Source: Microglena sp. YARC
Lineage: Eukaryota > Chlorophyta > Chlorophyceae > Chlamydomonadales > Chlamydomonadaceae
Length of the DNA: 64,000 bases
NCBI GenBank assembly: GCA_022414725.1
Contig: CM039465.1
Coordinates: 19,261,114 to 19,325,113, forward strand
Reading direction: 5' to 3'
The translations under genes and the position numbers were made by a program. Position 1 is the stretch's first letter. Every line of letters starts with the position of its first letter. Of the stretch, positions 37,116 through 49,000 are shown piece by piece. Below the pieces are notes generated by a model. That model was not told the origin of the DNA and searched no databases. It saw nothing but the letters and a program-made list of their open reading frames with translations.

Positions 37116-39570
37116 CCTGACGAGGATTGCAGACTGGGAAGGAGTGTGGTAGTGCTGATTAGGAAGGTGGGATTCAGTTGTTCTTTTCCTCCTGGATGTT
37201 GTGAACAGGGCTTGTGTCGCGCCCACAATGGCCTCCCGATGACAACTCAATGTAATTCTATGTTCCGGTAAGCTGGCTGGGAAGGAGTGGAAGAGCTGCT
37301 TAGGAAGTTGGGACTCAAAGCTCTCCTCAGTGAACGCTTTATTGTGATTCTCTCTATCAAGTCATTATATTTTTAGTTGTGGAAGGGATTTCACCCCAGC
37401 AGGGTCTCCCGACACAAACCAGCGACACCGAGGATTCAGTTTTAATGGCGTTGCAACTCTTGCAAAAGAGTAGGCGCACTGATAGACCACTGATAGTCAT
37501 TGATGTGCAAGTTATTTGGCTCCTCAATTTCATGCACCTCCATCTTATGTGTGTTTGTTGTTAAAGTCCAGGGGTCGCCAAATCTTTATTTGTACCACAC
37601 AGGTGACGGCGAGCAGCCAAATTGCTGGCTGAAGCTATGTAACCAAGTTCAAGTTCAAGTAGCCAAAAAGGTAGGGCTGTTGAGTACTATATCGGGCGAT
37701 ATATTCTTTGTACGATATATCTTGATGTATTACGATAACGCGAACTGACATTGTATTGGGGTATTTCCAGGTACCGTCTTTATCGTACGATATATCGTGC
37801 TGTGTGGCGAACTCATAAAAAACTGAACTTCCAAGATATGTCACTAAGACACTTACCATAGGACGTGGGGCTACACTACATCACTCCGGGTTCCCAGGGT
37901 ATCACTCAACCCAGTACTGATGGAGCTCACTCACGTTTAAGTTACCCAGTTCTGAATGAGAGGGTGTGTGCGCCAGAGTTGCTTTCGCTGAGGATACGAA
38001 CGTACGCATAATATGCTAATTCTATCCTACTGATATCTTGCTGAAAAGTCGCAGGGAAACAGATAGAGTCGAAGCAAGGCCAAGACTCAAAAACGCCTCT
38101 TCATGCGCAGCGCAGCGCAACTGGTCTGCTCACGCGCAAGTTGTCTGCAACTGCTCTGCAATCTTACAATTCGGGGGACACTGGTTCGATTCTCGTCAGC
38201 AGTACCCCAGCCTGGGATTTCCTTTGGATGGGCCTAGTCCTTGGAATGCAGGATTTCGCCCTATATCGTAATATGCCTTACAATAATTTAATATTATTAT
38301 CGTATATTCTTCAACTTGAACTTGGTTACATAGCTCTAGCCAGTGATGGCAACGTGCATATTGCCTGACTCCCGGTCTCGGCAGCAAACATAATAATTTA
38401 CCAGGAAGAATGTAAACGCGAACCAAATCTATTTCTATATATATACAACGATTGAAAAAATATTAACTCGTGACATCAGATCAGCCCCTACGTGAACAGC
38501 GCGAAGGAATTTGGGAGGTCCGTCGTAATTCACAGCCTGCCTCAGGGGCAGTGAGGGTCGGAAGTGCGTCGCCAAGACTCAGATTTTGAACTGGCTGTTT
38601 CTAGTGGTGCATTTTTGGGCCCCCAGAACAAATCTCATGGTTCCATTATGTGTAGCAGGGCTCAAACAATCATGTTCAGTTGGGCACGAAGATGTTACCA
38701 CTTGACACCCCCTCTAGTCAAGAGTGCAGGGTGCAGTTTGAACACATAAAAGTTTTGAATACTTTTTGGCCCCCACCCAACCCCAACCAATTAAACTGCT
38801 CTATATTGATGTGAGTAATAATGGCACAGCTAAGTAATTGTCTCGCTTGTATACAATTTTCCCTCTGCCATTTTCACGCTTCAGATTAGTTTGCTTAAAC
38901 TTGCATTTATTCTTCGATCCAGGCTTAAAAGCGTTTGGAGGTCTTTGGAGCTACGGTGACAGGAAACGCGAGGATGGCCCAATCAACAACCCTTGCTGAC
39001 AAACATGGAGCCCCTCTTCACTTGTCCAAATTATTTAAACCATAAAACCAGCCTTTCAAAATCTACGACTCATACTTGTGAGACGTTTTTTTCACAAAAA
39101 GGATTTTCGCCTCAGATAGGTTTTAGGTCTCCTCCGCTACGTAAGGTGCCTAAGTTAACTGCACTTAGGTAACATGGTCATCCAGACGTAGATGCCTCCC
39201 GTAAAATCTACGCGAAAATCTATCATTCATCACAATATCACAGAACAGACTCGCTGGGTTGCCTCCTGAAAGTGGATACTGCTTATATTTCTTTTTGAAC
39301 CCGCTCCTCACCCTACAATGTCCCTGAGTCATTTCGAAATGAACAGGCTCTCCAAAGACTGCAAAGGTACGAAATCTAATTAGGTTGATATTAATATGAA
39401 GGTTAGACCTGCGTCATTGAGGAGTGAATCGGCCGCGGCTCGCCAGTCAACTTGTTTAAGCACCTGCTTGCTTGCAGCGAGACAGTAATTTGAATTGCAG
39501 CAATATTACCGTGCAAGGCATTTTATCGCTGCCATAGCAAAGGGTGCTAATAGCGACAGTGCCTTTTAAG
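37116..39570. other. Intergenic sequence without a supported gene
   Basis: Ordinary-complexity DNA with short ORFs only and no recognisable product. It includes a CGATATATC/GATATATCG-rich stretch (about 37690-37800, echoed near 55745-55840), a tRNA-like segment near 38110-38200 and CATACGTT-free flanking DNA before the satellite domain. Promoter signals for the next gene could not be identified. Confidence 0.4.
38105..38205 (+). repeat. tRNA-like segment (B-box GGTTCGATTCTC)
   Basis: GCGCAGCGCAACTGGTCTGC resembles an A-box/D-arm and GACACTGGTTCGATTCTCGT is a good B-box about 65 nt later. Spacing is longer than a standard tRNA and no cloverleaf closes, so this is more likely a SINE head or tRNA relic than a gene. 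Confidence 0.35.
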
Positions 39571-39574
39571 ATCA

Positions 39575-40565
39575 ACAGTCTAACTCACCAGATGTAAACG
39601 TACGCCACGCTTAGTACAAAATCCTATAGCGTGGCGTACGTTTGCCCGACAGGCATCCACTGCCCAAACGTTACGAACGATATCTTTCGGCCCAGCCCGT
39701 ATAGCAACCCAAAGTAATTCTGTGCAGTACGTTATCGCCCATGCCATAACCAGCCAAAACGTATGCAAAGCATACGTTTGCCCCAGCTCGACAGCCAACC
39801 CCGAACTACGCCTGGCATACGTTCGCCCCACCTCGAAGCCAACCAAACGTATAATGCATACGTACGCCCCACGGCTTGACCAGCCCAAACGTAAGCATAG
39901 CATACGTTCGCCCACCTTTGAAACCAAACCCAACACGTATCTGCGCTCGCTTCGTCCCGGCATAATCTGCCAAAACGTATGCTAAGCATACGTTTTACCC
40001 ACCTCGAAGACCAACCCAAACGTTATGCATAGAATACGTTCGTCCACGGGCAATTAAGCAGCCCAAACGTAATGCCTTAGCATACGTTTGCCCCACTACG
40101 AACAGAACACGTATGCCTGCATACGTTTGCCCCACCTCGAAGCACAACCACACGTATGCATAGCAAATACGTTCGCCCCGCCTCCGTAACCAGCCAAACG
40201 TAAGAGCGAGCATAGTTCTTCCACACCCGTCGAAACAACAAGACCCAAAAAAACCGTACGCCTAGCATAACGTTAGTACCACACATCGAAAGCCAAACCC
40301 AGACGATCGGTCAGATGCAATAAAGAGCAACTAACGTGTACCTAAAAAGTAGTATACCATGAAGTCATGCACAGCATAACGTTCACACCACACATCAATA
40401 ACCAGCCCACACGTATAGCATAGCATACCGTTCGCCCACCTTGAAAACCAGCCAACCGTACGCATAAGCATACGTTCGATCCAACGATTAACCGACCCAC
40501 GAACGTAGTGATACTCTGTACGTTCGCCCAGCCTCGCCAACACAGCCCAAACGTGTGCATAGCCG
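39575..40565 (-). repeat. Satellite A, left inverted arm
   Basis: About 16 units of roughly 55-65 bp. Each holds a near-palindrome with arms AACGTATGC and GCATACGTT, plus CGCCCCACCTCGAAGCCAACC or CCATAACCAGCCCAAACG alternating. Unit-to-unit indels are common. Confidence 0.88.
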
Positions 40566-42540
40566 AACCGGGGGCCTGTCATGGCTGCACGGCAGGGTTT
40601 GGTAGGCACTGCCATGGCTGTGAAAGGGATTTGGGGGGAGGCCATGCCATTGCCATGCCTGCGATGGCGGTTGGGGGGGGCCCTACAAGGCTGCAATGAG
40701 CTGTGAAGGGGTTGAGGGGCCCTGCCCATGGCTGTCGAAGGGTTGGGGGGCCTGACATTAGCTTTTGTAGGGAGGAGGGGCACTTTACCATTGATAGATA
40801 AAGGGGGTGAGGGGGCTCTGCACACTGGCTTTCAGGAGGGTTGGTGGGGCCCTGCATGGCTTGATGTATGGGGTGGGGGAGGGGGCCGTGCCATGGCTCT
40901 GCCAGGGTGGCGGGAAGCCCTGCATGGATGAATAAATAGAGCGGAAACAAGGAAAAAGAGAGCCACTGCCAAAAATGAATATAGTAGGAGTGCAGGGGGC
41001 TCTGCATGAAGCCTATATGGAGGAGGTTGAGGAAAAAGCACTGCCAAAATAGCTGAATAGATAGGGTAAGGGGAAGAAGAGAACAACACAATGACAAACA
41101 TGCTTCTGACAAAAAAATCGTAGGGGGCCCCTGCATGGCATGTGATAGGGGTGAGGGCTCTGCCATGGCTTTGGAGGGTTGGTCGAGTGGCACTAGCAGG
41201 CTGTGTAGGCGGTGGGGGGGCACTTGCCATGGCTGATATTTGTAGAAGGGGGGGCCACTGCCATGCTCTGCAGGGGTGGGGGAGGCAATGCCATGCTTGT
41301 GCGAGGCGGTTGGAGGCGGCATATACCATGCTGCTATCAAGGGGGGGGGGCCACTGCCATACGATTGCTATTGGGGTGGGGCACTGCCCATTGATGTGTA
41401 GGGGAGGGTGAGGGGCTCATGATTGTCGATATGTAGGGGAGTGGCTTTCTTGTATGTGTGTCGTGGAGTGGTGGGGGGGGGCTCTGCCATGGGCCTGCTG
41501 TAGGGGTATGAGGGGATGGCATGTCGATGGCATTTTAGGGTTCGGGGGGACGGAGAGATAGGGCACTGCCATGGCTGTGTAGGAGGTGGGGGTGTCACTC
41601 GCCATTGCTACTGGGTGGGGGGGTCAATGGCCCATGGCTGCGTGGGGTGTAGGCGGAACTGCCATGGGCTTGTGAAGGGGTGGGGAAGCATGCCATGGCT
41701 GCCGTAGGCTTGGGGGGCACTCCACGGCGAAAAATGATATAAAAATGTAAAGACGCGTGAAAGGAAGGCACTGCAAATGTTGATAGTAGAGGAGAGGCAG
41801 GAAGAGAGAGGGGGGGGGGGGGGGGGGGGCACTGCCATGGATTGATATTGGGGTGGGGGCACTGCCATTGCCTGTGCTAGGGGAGGGGGGGCTGCATTGA
41901 TGTGGAGGTGCGTTGTGTGTGTGTGTGTGGGGGGGGGGAGGGGGGAGGCACTGCATGGAACTGTTGTAAGGGGTTGGGGGGTCCACTGCCATGGCTGGCT
42001 GTTAGAGCTGGGGGGACTGCCATGACCTGTATTGGGGGTAGGGGGTCACTGCAGCCTGGGTAGGAGGGGGCAATGCCATTGCTACGTAGGGGTGGGGTGG
42101 GGTCACTGCCATAGGCGGCGTCCAGCCGAGGGTGGTAGCGGGGGAAAATGTCATGGCTGTGAAGGGCCGCTTGGGGGCATGTACCAATGGATGCGTAGGG
42201 CTTGGGGGAGGAACTACATGGCCACGTCGCAGGGTGAGGGGGCACTGCTAAAAATGAATTGTCGTAAGGAGGGGTGGGACGTGAGGGAGAGAAACCATGC
42301 ATGGAATATAGTATATGAGGTGAGGGCAACAATGCACAAATTGCATGATATGTAAGAGGATGGGCCTAGCCAGTTGCATGTGTAAGAGGATAGTAGGGAG
42401 TGGTGTGATGAATAGTGTAAAGTAGGAAGACGGGGAAGGGAGGAGGCACATTCCATGGGCTGTGATGGGGTAAAGGACTGTGGCAAACTGAGCAATGTAC
42501 GGCTAGAGGTGCAGGAGGCAACTTGACATGGCTAGGTAAA
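40566..42540 (-). repeat. Satellite B, G-rich left arm
   Basis: Repeated CACTGCCATGGCTGTGTAGG, GGTGGGGGG units of about 30-40 bp. Four or more G-tracts of three or more bases recur in each few units, so the strand could form G-quadruplexes. A non-satellite insert lies at about 40925-41140. Confidence 0.85.
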
Positions 42541-42559
42541 TGGTCTTGAGATCATACTA

Positions 42560-43945
42560 GGGAGGGCACAATCTCCATGGAAAAAATACGTTGGGGCTAG
42601 ATCTGGTATCATAAATTGTACATAGCAGCAGTCTTGCCTTAAAAAAGACAACCTTGAGTTCATGGCTTTCAGATAGTAATCCGAATATGGCTATAATGTG
42701 AATTGTGGCTCGAGTACTGGCTTTTTAAAAGTAAACTGAAGTATTGCAAATAAAATGATAAACTCGAATCTACGGCATTAATGAAATTACATCGCAGCTG
42801 TGACTTTAAAATTTACGCTTACGAGATTTGGGCTTTACGCCGGGCAATTACAGCTGCAGCGATTCTCAGTGTCTAAGGCTGGTAACTGGCGAGCTTTAGC
42901 CAATATATAGTCACTGCGAGTCTTGATAATTCGCAGAAACTAGAGTCTGGGTTTAATGCAACTCGGTCTGGCCTTTTAACAGTAACAGGCAGTATTGATA
43001 TATTGTAAGTACGATGCTAGTCTGCTTTAAGTTTACACCGAGTCTTTACTTAAGGTATAATGTAAATCGAAATCTTCGTTTTAATGACTTACCGAATCTG
43101 GCTTAAATTCCAACACGAAGTTTGGCTTTAAAGTAGTGAAGTACTTGATATACAAAATTCATGATTCTGCTGTAATGTAACTCGAGATCTCGCCTTAATG
43201 TAACTCGAGTCTTCGGTTGAAAGTAACTGGAATTTTGGCCTATATGATGGCAACTCGAGTCTGGTTTGAACATAAAACTGTGCGTATCCCGTATAAGTAC
43301 ATAATGCAAAGTCTTGTTCTGCGATTTAATGTTACTCCCGAGTCTGTAAATAATGTAACTCCGACATCTGGTTTTAATGTAACTCGAGTCTGAATTTAAT
43401 TTAACTCCGAGTCCCTGCAGTCTAATCACCAAAAACACCACCCAATTGCGGAGGCACAACTGAATCCATGACCTACGCCAGACATAATAGCTTTCCGCGA
43501 CTTCGCCCTCTTACTCTGCTACGACAAAAGATTGCGGGACCTGCGCCTTTATATTTTACATTTCATGGGCCTTGTTTATAACTCGTCTCTAACAACTGGT
43601 TTGTGTGATATATCGGTAATTTGATTTAATGAACTTAATTCTTTTTTTGTCCCGGGTTATTGATGTGATGGTTGTTCAACTCGAGTCTAACTTAATGTCC
43701 AACCGGAGTCGGCTATTGAAGCCCTGGCTTTAAAGAAAGGCTAATTGAAAGCCTGTTTTAAGAGGGTTAACGGTAAGGGGCTTAAGGTAATTGGAAGCCT
43801 CCTCATGGCATCGTATCTGATATCAGCGATCGACTCTAATATCACTAAGAATGGCATATTGATTTATGTGCACACAGTCTTTCTTTAATTATTCGAGTTC
43901 TTGGTATGAAATGTAACTCGAATTGGATGTATTATTAACTGCTAG
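42560..43945 (+). repeat. Satellite C, central loop
   Basis: Degenerate 20-24-bp units with TAATGTAACTCGAGTCTGGC and TTTAA are AT-rich and direct, with no mirror symmetry. This would be the loop if the flanking arms pair. Confidence 0.85.
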
Positions 43946-46135
43946 TTCCACCCCCTACACAGCCATGGCAATCGCCCCCCACAACTACATAGCCGTGGGA
44001 TCCCCCCCCACCCCACCCACCCACCCACCCACCGCCCTACGTACACCACAAATGCCAATGCCACTCCATGCCTACACAGCCATGGCAGTGCCTCCCCCCC
44101 AACCCTCTACAAAAGCCATGCAGTTCCTCCAAACCCCTACACGCCATGGCCAGTTGTTCCCCCCCAACCCTTAACGACAGCCATAGTTGTCCCCTCCACC
44201 CCACCACAGCCATGAAGCTGCCCTCCACCCCGTTATACCAGAGCTTGGCAGTGCCCCCCCACCCCTACCAGACTTGGATTGTGTCCGTGTCCTCCCAACC
44301 TTTCACAGCGATGGCCAGTGCCCCCCCAAGGCAACCCCATACACAGCGTTGGTAGTTCCCCCCCCACCCCACACAGGCTCATGGCAGTGCCCCCCACCCT
44401 AATACAGCCATGGCAGTGCCCCTACCACCCCACCACACGCCTTGGAAGTTGCCCCTCCGACCCCTATAACAGACTTGGCAGTGCCCCCCCCGCCCCACCC
44501 TACACAAGACTTGCAGTGTCCCCCAACCCCCTTCACAGACTTGCAGGTGCCCCCCAAGCAACCCTACACATCCGTGGCAGTACCCCCCCCTCCCCTACAC
44601 ACTCATGCAGTGCCGCCCCAACCCCTACAAGTCCATAGCCATGGCAGTGCCCCCCACCCTCCACAGCCATTTGCCAGTGTCCCGTGTCCACCCAAGCGCC
44701 CCTCCACAGCATGCCAGAGCCCCCTTCACCCCTATCACATCTATGGCCAAGTGCCCCCGTCCCTTACACGGCAATAGCCAGTTGCCCGCCCCCCTCCCCA
44801 ACTAACAAGCCAGCAGTAGCCCCCCCAACCCTACACTCCATGGCAGTACCTCCCCACCCCTACAACCAGCCAATGGTAGCTGCCCCCCCAACCCCTGCGC
44901 ACGCCATGGACAGTGCGCCCCCCAACCCCTAACACGGCCCATAGCATGGTAGTGTCCCACCACCCTGCCAACAGCCTGCCAGTGACCCACAACCCATCCT
45001 CCAGCCTGGCAGTGCCCCCCACCCCTAACACATCGATGGCGTGCCTCCCACCCACACAGCCATGACAGTGACCCCCCGCCCTACACAGCCATGGCAGTAC
45101 CCCCCAACCTTACACAGCCCATGCTTGGTGCCCACCAAGCCCTCACACAGCCTGGCAGAGCACCTCACCCCTACACATCCATGGCAGTGCCCCTTCCTCC
45201 CCCACACCAGCCCATGACAGGGCCCCCCAACCCTACACAGCCATGGCAGTGCCCCCTTTAACCTACCAACACCATAGCAGTAGAGCCCCACCCCTGCAAG
45301 AGCCATGCAGTGCCCCCCATCCACCCCTACACAGCAAATGCCAGTGCCCCCCCAACCCCTCCACAGCCATGGCAGAGCCCCATTAACCTACACATCTTAT
45401 GGCAGTGCCCTCCTCCCTACACAGCTATGCAGGGCCACCCAAAACCCTACACATCCATGGCAGACTTGGCGGGCCCCTCCCACACCCTTCACAGCCATGG
45501 CAGGGCCCCCCCAACCCCTACGCAGCCATGCAGGCCCCTTCAACCCTCAAATACCACGGGCAGAGCCCGCCATCTACCCCTACACATCCATGGCAGTGCC
45601 CTTCCCTACAACCTACACATCCCATGGCAAGAGGCCCCCCCACCCCTGCATTGAAGCCATGGGCAGCCCCCCCCCCCCCATCCCCCCCCCCCCCCCCCCC
45701 CTCCCCCCCCCCCCCCCCCCCCTACACAAGCACATAAGGCAGCGGCCCACCAACCCTTTCCAACATCCATGAGCGCATCCCCCTCACCCCTACACATCCA
45801 TGGACAGTGCCCCTCCCTCCCTACACAGCTATCGGCACGGCCCCCCCCCAACCCATGACAGAGCCATTGGCGGCCCCCCCCCCCCCCCCACACCAACCCC
45901 ACCCCTCACAGCCATGGTATGCCGGGCCCCCACCAGCCCCTCCAATCCCATGCCAGCGTGCCCCTCCCTCCCTCCACAGCTATGAAGGGCCCCCCCCAAC
46001 CCTTCAAGCCATACTGGTAGGGGCCCCCCGAACCCCTTCACAGCCATTCGCAGCCTTGCAGCCCCCCCCTCCAACCCCTACGCAGCCATGGCAGGCCCCC
46101 AACCTTTCTCACAGCGATGGCGTTGCCACCCAGGT
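43946..46135 (+). repeat. Satellite B', C-rich right arm
   Basis: CATGGCAGTGCCCCCCAACC and CCTACACAGC units are the inverse complement of B. It includes C-runs near 45668-45722 and 45880-45890. Confidence 0.88.
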
Positions 46136-46965
46136 TCGGGCTATGCACACGTTTGGGCTGGTTGCCGAGGTCCGCGGCGACGTACAAATGTACGTTTGCG
46201 GTTGGTTAATCCGTTGGACGACGTATGCTTATGGTACGTTTGGGATGTCTTACAGGTGGCGAACGATATGCTATGCATACGTTTGGCTGTTTTATGGGGG
46301 TGAACGTATGCGTGCTGCATACGTCATGGTTTGGCTTCGAGCAGGTGGGCTCAGTATGCATAAGGCCGTACGTTCTGGGCTTCCCGGTGGGAAAACGTAT
46401 GCTAGGCTACGTTGGAGGCAGGTTTCGACCGCTGGCTGGGCGAAACGTTACGCACAGCATACGTATGGGCTGGATTATGCGGGTCGGCGCAACGGTATGA
46501 AATGGCATACCGTTTGGGACTTCGGCTTCGAGGTTGGGGCAAAGATATGCTGAACGCATTACGTTCCTGGGTGCAGGTGCGACGGGGGGCAAACGTTGTA
46601 GGCATACGTTTGAGCCTAGGTTATGCCGTGGATATCGAACGTATTCTATGCATAGTCTTTAGGGTGTTTCAAGGTGGGCGAGCTATAGCTCATGCTTACC
46701 GTTTGGGCTGGTTGATGCCGTGGGCGAAGTATGCCTATTCATACGTTTGGTTAGCTTCGACGGTGGGCGAACGTATGCCAGCAGTACGTTCGGGTTGGCT
46801 TTCGAGCTGGGGTCAACGTATGCTTTGCATACGCTTATGGGAGGTTATGCATGGGTGCGAACGTATGCTACCGTCTGTTTGGGCTGATGGGATGCGCGTG
46901 GGCAAACGTACGGCCCGCATAGGATTTGTACCTAAGCGTGGCCTACGTTTACATTACTGGTGAGT
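46136..46965 (+). repeat. Satellite A', right inverted arm
   Basis: GCGAACGTATGCTATGCATA, CGTTTGGGCTGGTTATGCCG and TGGGCTTCGAGGTGGG-type units are the inverse of A. It ends at AGGATTTGTACCTAAGCGTG, GCCTACGTTTACATTACTGG, TGAGTTAG, matching the inverse of the left end. Confidence 0.88.
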
Positions 46966-48000
46966 TAGCTGCATTTTGCCGTTGTCTCAGTGTTTTTGCT
47001 TCGGCAGAACTGTCACCGCAGATACTCAGGTAGGCAGATTACTGCCTGTTTTACTAGGGCAAGGCGGACGCAATCGCCGTTGGCATGGCGGTAGGTCAGG
47101 TTAGTCGTGGTCAGGTCCCGTGGTAGGTCCGGGTTAGGTCGGGGATAGGTCGGCGTGTAGCTGCGGCACCGCCCGCCTCGCGCCTCGTCGATCTGTACCG
47201 GCGGGCTATACCGTTCTCCTGGATATGTTGGTGCTGAGGTTTGGTGTCTGGCCAGAGACTGGTGCGGACTGATCGCTCGACTGGCACTCGACGTCGGTGT
47301 GTCCACGTTGGTATTGGTTGCGAAGACCGCCCCCGTGCCTCTCCCCCCCCCCTCATGCTCCGACATTTTCTGGCCACAGCCTCTCCCGTTCTCCTCCACT
47401 TGCAGAACGCTTCCACGCTTCCTAATTTCCCCTACTATCCCCTTCCCCACTGCTTTTCTCCCTTCCTTCCTTTGCGCTTCCCAGTCCTCTGGAGTACAAG
47501 TGCATCCTATGCGCTTCTGCACACACCCCGTCGTGCACTCGACTCGGCACGCTGCCACTGAGCGCAGTACGCTCAGCGCAAGCCTTTAGATCTCAGATCT
47601 CACGTCTCAAAGCATATGTAGTACAGCAGAGGAGGTGTCGTTCTCGCGGTCCGCCGCTGCGTGGGTGGCGTACGTACACTGTGTTACTCGCAACTTCCTC
47701 CTAAAATCTCGGGAATTCTTTCAAAAGGCAGCCGCTGCGACTCCCTCTCCGCGAATACCTTTTGAGAAACTAGCAGTGAGTGGCATCTTCTGGGCGGTGC
47801 CCGCCCTGATGACAACTCCCCGCTTGAGCTTTCGATCGCAGTTCCAAGGGCGTCTTTGCTTATTCCACACGTCCGTACAGCATCGGAGTCGATTCAGATT
47901 CTAGTTTGGTTATACTCCTTTCCTCATATGGTCGGAATCAGTGGCGGATAACGCACAGTCACGAATAAAATCCTTAGGATCTATTTATCTCCTTCCCACC
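46966..48000. repeat. Flank D (duplicated non-satellite block), copy 1
   Basis: About 1 kb follows A' and recurs after the second A' at 53311-54310: TCAGTGTTTTTGCTTCGGCA, GATACTCAGGTAGGCAGATT, CCGTGGTAGGTCCG, CTCGCGCCTCGTCGATCTGT, GTCCACGTTGG, GGCATCTTCTGGGCGG-like, CCAAGGGCGTCTTTGC, AATCCTTAGGATCTAT. The minus strand is open at 47013-47558 (181 codons), but the other copy is not open over the same codons, so coding is unlikely. Confidence 0.75.
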
Positions 48001-49000
48001 NNNNNNNNNNNNNNNNNNNNNNNNNNNNNNNNNNNNNNNNNNNNNNNNNNNNNNNNNNNNNNNNNNNNNNNNNNNNNNNNNNNNNNNNNNNNNNNNNNNN
48101 NNNNNNNNNNNNNNNNNNNNNNNNNNNNNNNNNNNNNNNNNNNNNNNNNNNNNNNNNNNNNNNNNNNNNNNNNNNNNNNNNNNNNNNNNNNNNNNNNNNN
48201 NNNNNNNNNNNNNNNNNNNNNNNNNNNNNNNNNNNNNNNNNNNNNNNNNNNNNNNNNNNNNNNNNNNNNNNNNNNNNNNNNNNNNNNNNNNNNNNNNNNN
48301 NNNNNNNNNNNNNNNNNNNNNNNNNNNNNNNNNNNNNNNNNNNNNNNNNNNNNNNNNNNNNNNNNNNNNNNNNNNNNNNNNNNNNNNNNNNNNNNNNNNN
48401 NNNNNNNNNNNNNNNNNNNNNNNNNNNNNNNNNNNNNNNNNNNNNNNNNNNNNNNNNNNNNNNNNNNNNNNNNNNNNNNNNNNNNNNNNNNNNNNNNNNN
48501 NNNNNNNNNNNNNNNNNNNNNNNNNNNNNNNNNNNNNNNNNNNNNNNNNNNNNNNNNNNNNNNNNNNNNNNNNNNNNNNNNNNNNNNNNNNNNNNNNNNN
48601 NNNNNNNNNNNNNNNNNNNNNNNNNNNNNNNNNNNNNNNNNNNNNNNNNNNNNNNNNNNNNNNNNNNNNNNNNNNNNNNNNNNNNNNNNNNNNNNNNNNN
48701 NNNNNNNNNNNNNNNNNNNNNNNNNNNNNNNNNNNNNNNNNNNNNNNNNNNNNNNNNNNNNNNNNNNNNNNNNNNNNNNNNNNNNNNNNNNNNNNNNNNN
48801 NNNNNNNNNNNNNNNNNNNNNNNNNNNNNNNNNNNNNNNNNNNNNNNNNNNNNNNNNNNNNNNNNNNNNNNNNNNNNNNNNNNNNNNNNNNNNNNNNNNN
48901 NNNNNNNNNNNNNNNNNNNNNNNNNNNNNNNNNNNNNNNNNNNNNNNNNNNNNNNNNNNNNNNNNNNNNNNNNNNNNNNNNNNNNNNNNNNNNNNNNNNN
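48001..49000. other. Assembly gap (1,000 N)
   Basis: Exactly 1,000 N bases. A round number implies a scaffold gap of unknown real size. It lies where the second copy of satellite A and most of B would be expected. Confidence 0.99.

Larger units (their letters stand above)
39575..46965. mobile_element. Mirror-ordered satellite domain A-B-C-B'-A' (foldback-like), copy 1
   Basis: A (39575-40565): about 60-bp units with CGTATGCATAGCATACGTT. B (40566 to about 42540): about 35-bp G-rich units with CCATGGCTGTGTAGGGGTGG and GGGCACTG. C (about 42560-43945): 22-bp-like units with AATGTAACTCGAGTCTGGCT. B' (43946-46135): CAGTGCCCCCCAACCCCTAC, ACAGCCATGG, the inverse of B. A' (46136-46965): the inverse of A. 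The outermost ends are inverted: AACTCACCAGATGTAAACGT on the left, and ACGTTTACATTACTGGTGAG with TT on the right. Long terminal inverted repeats built of short tandem units are the hallmark of foldback transposons. No transposase ORF is seen. Confidence 0.65.

Noticed and set aside
47013..47558. A 181-codon minus-strand gene in flank D
   Set aside because: The second copy of D at 53357-53917 is open over a similar stretch, but in a shifted register with different residues. Indels between copies are not in multiples of three.
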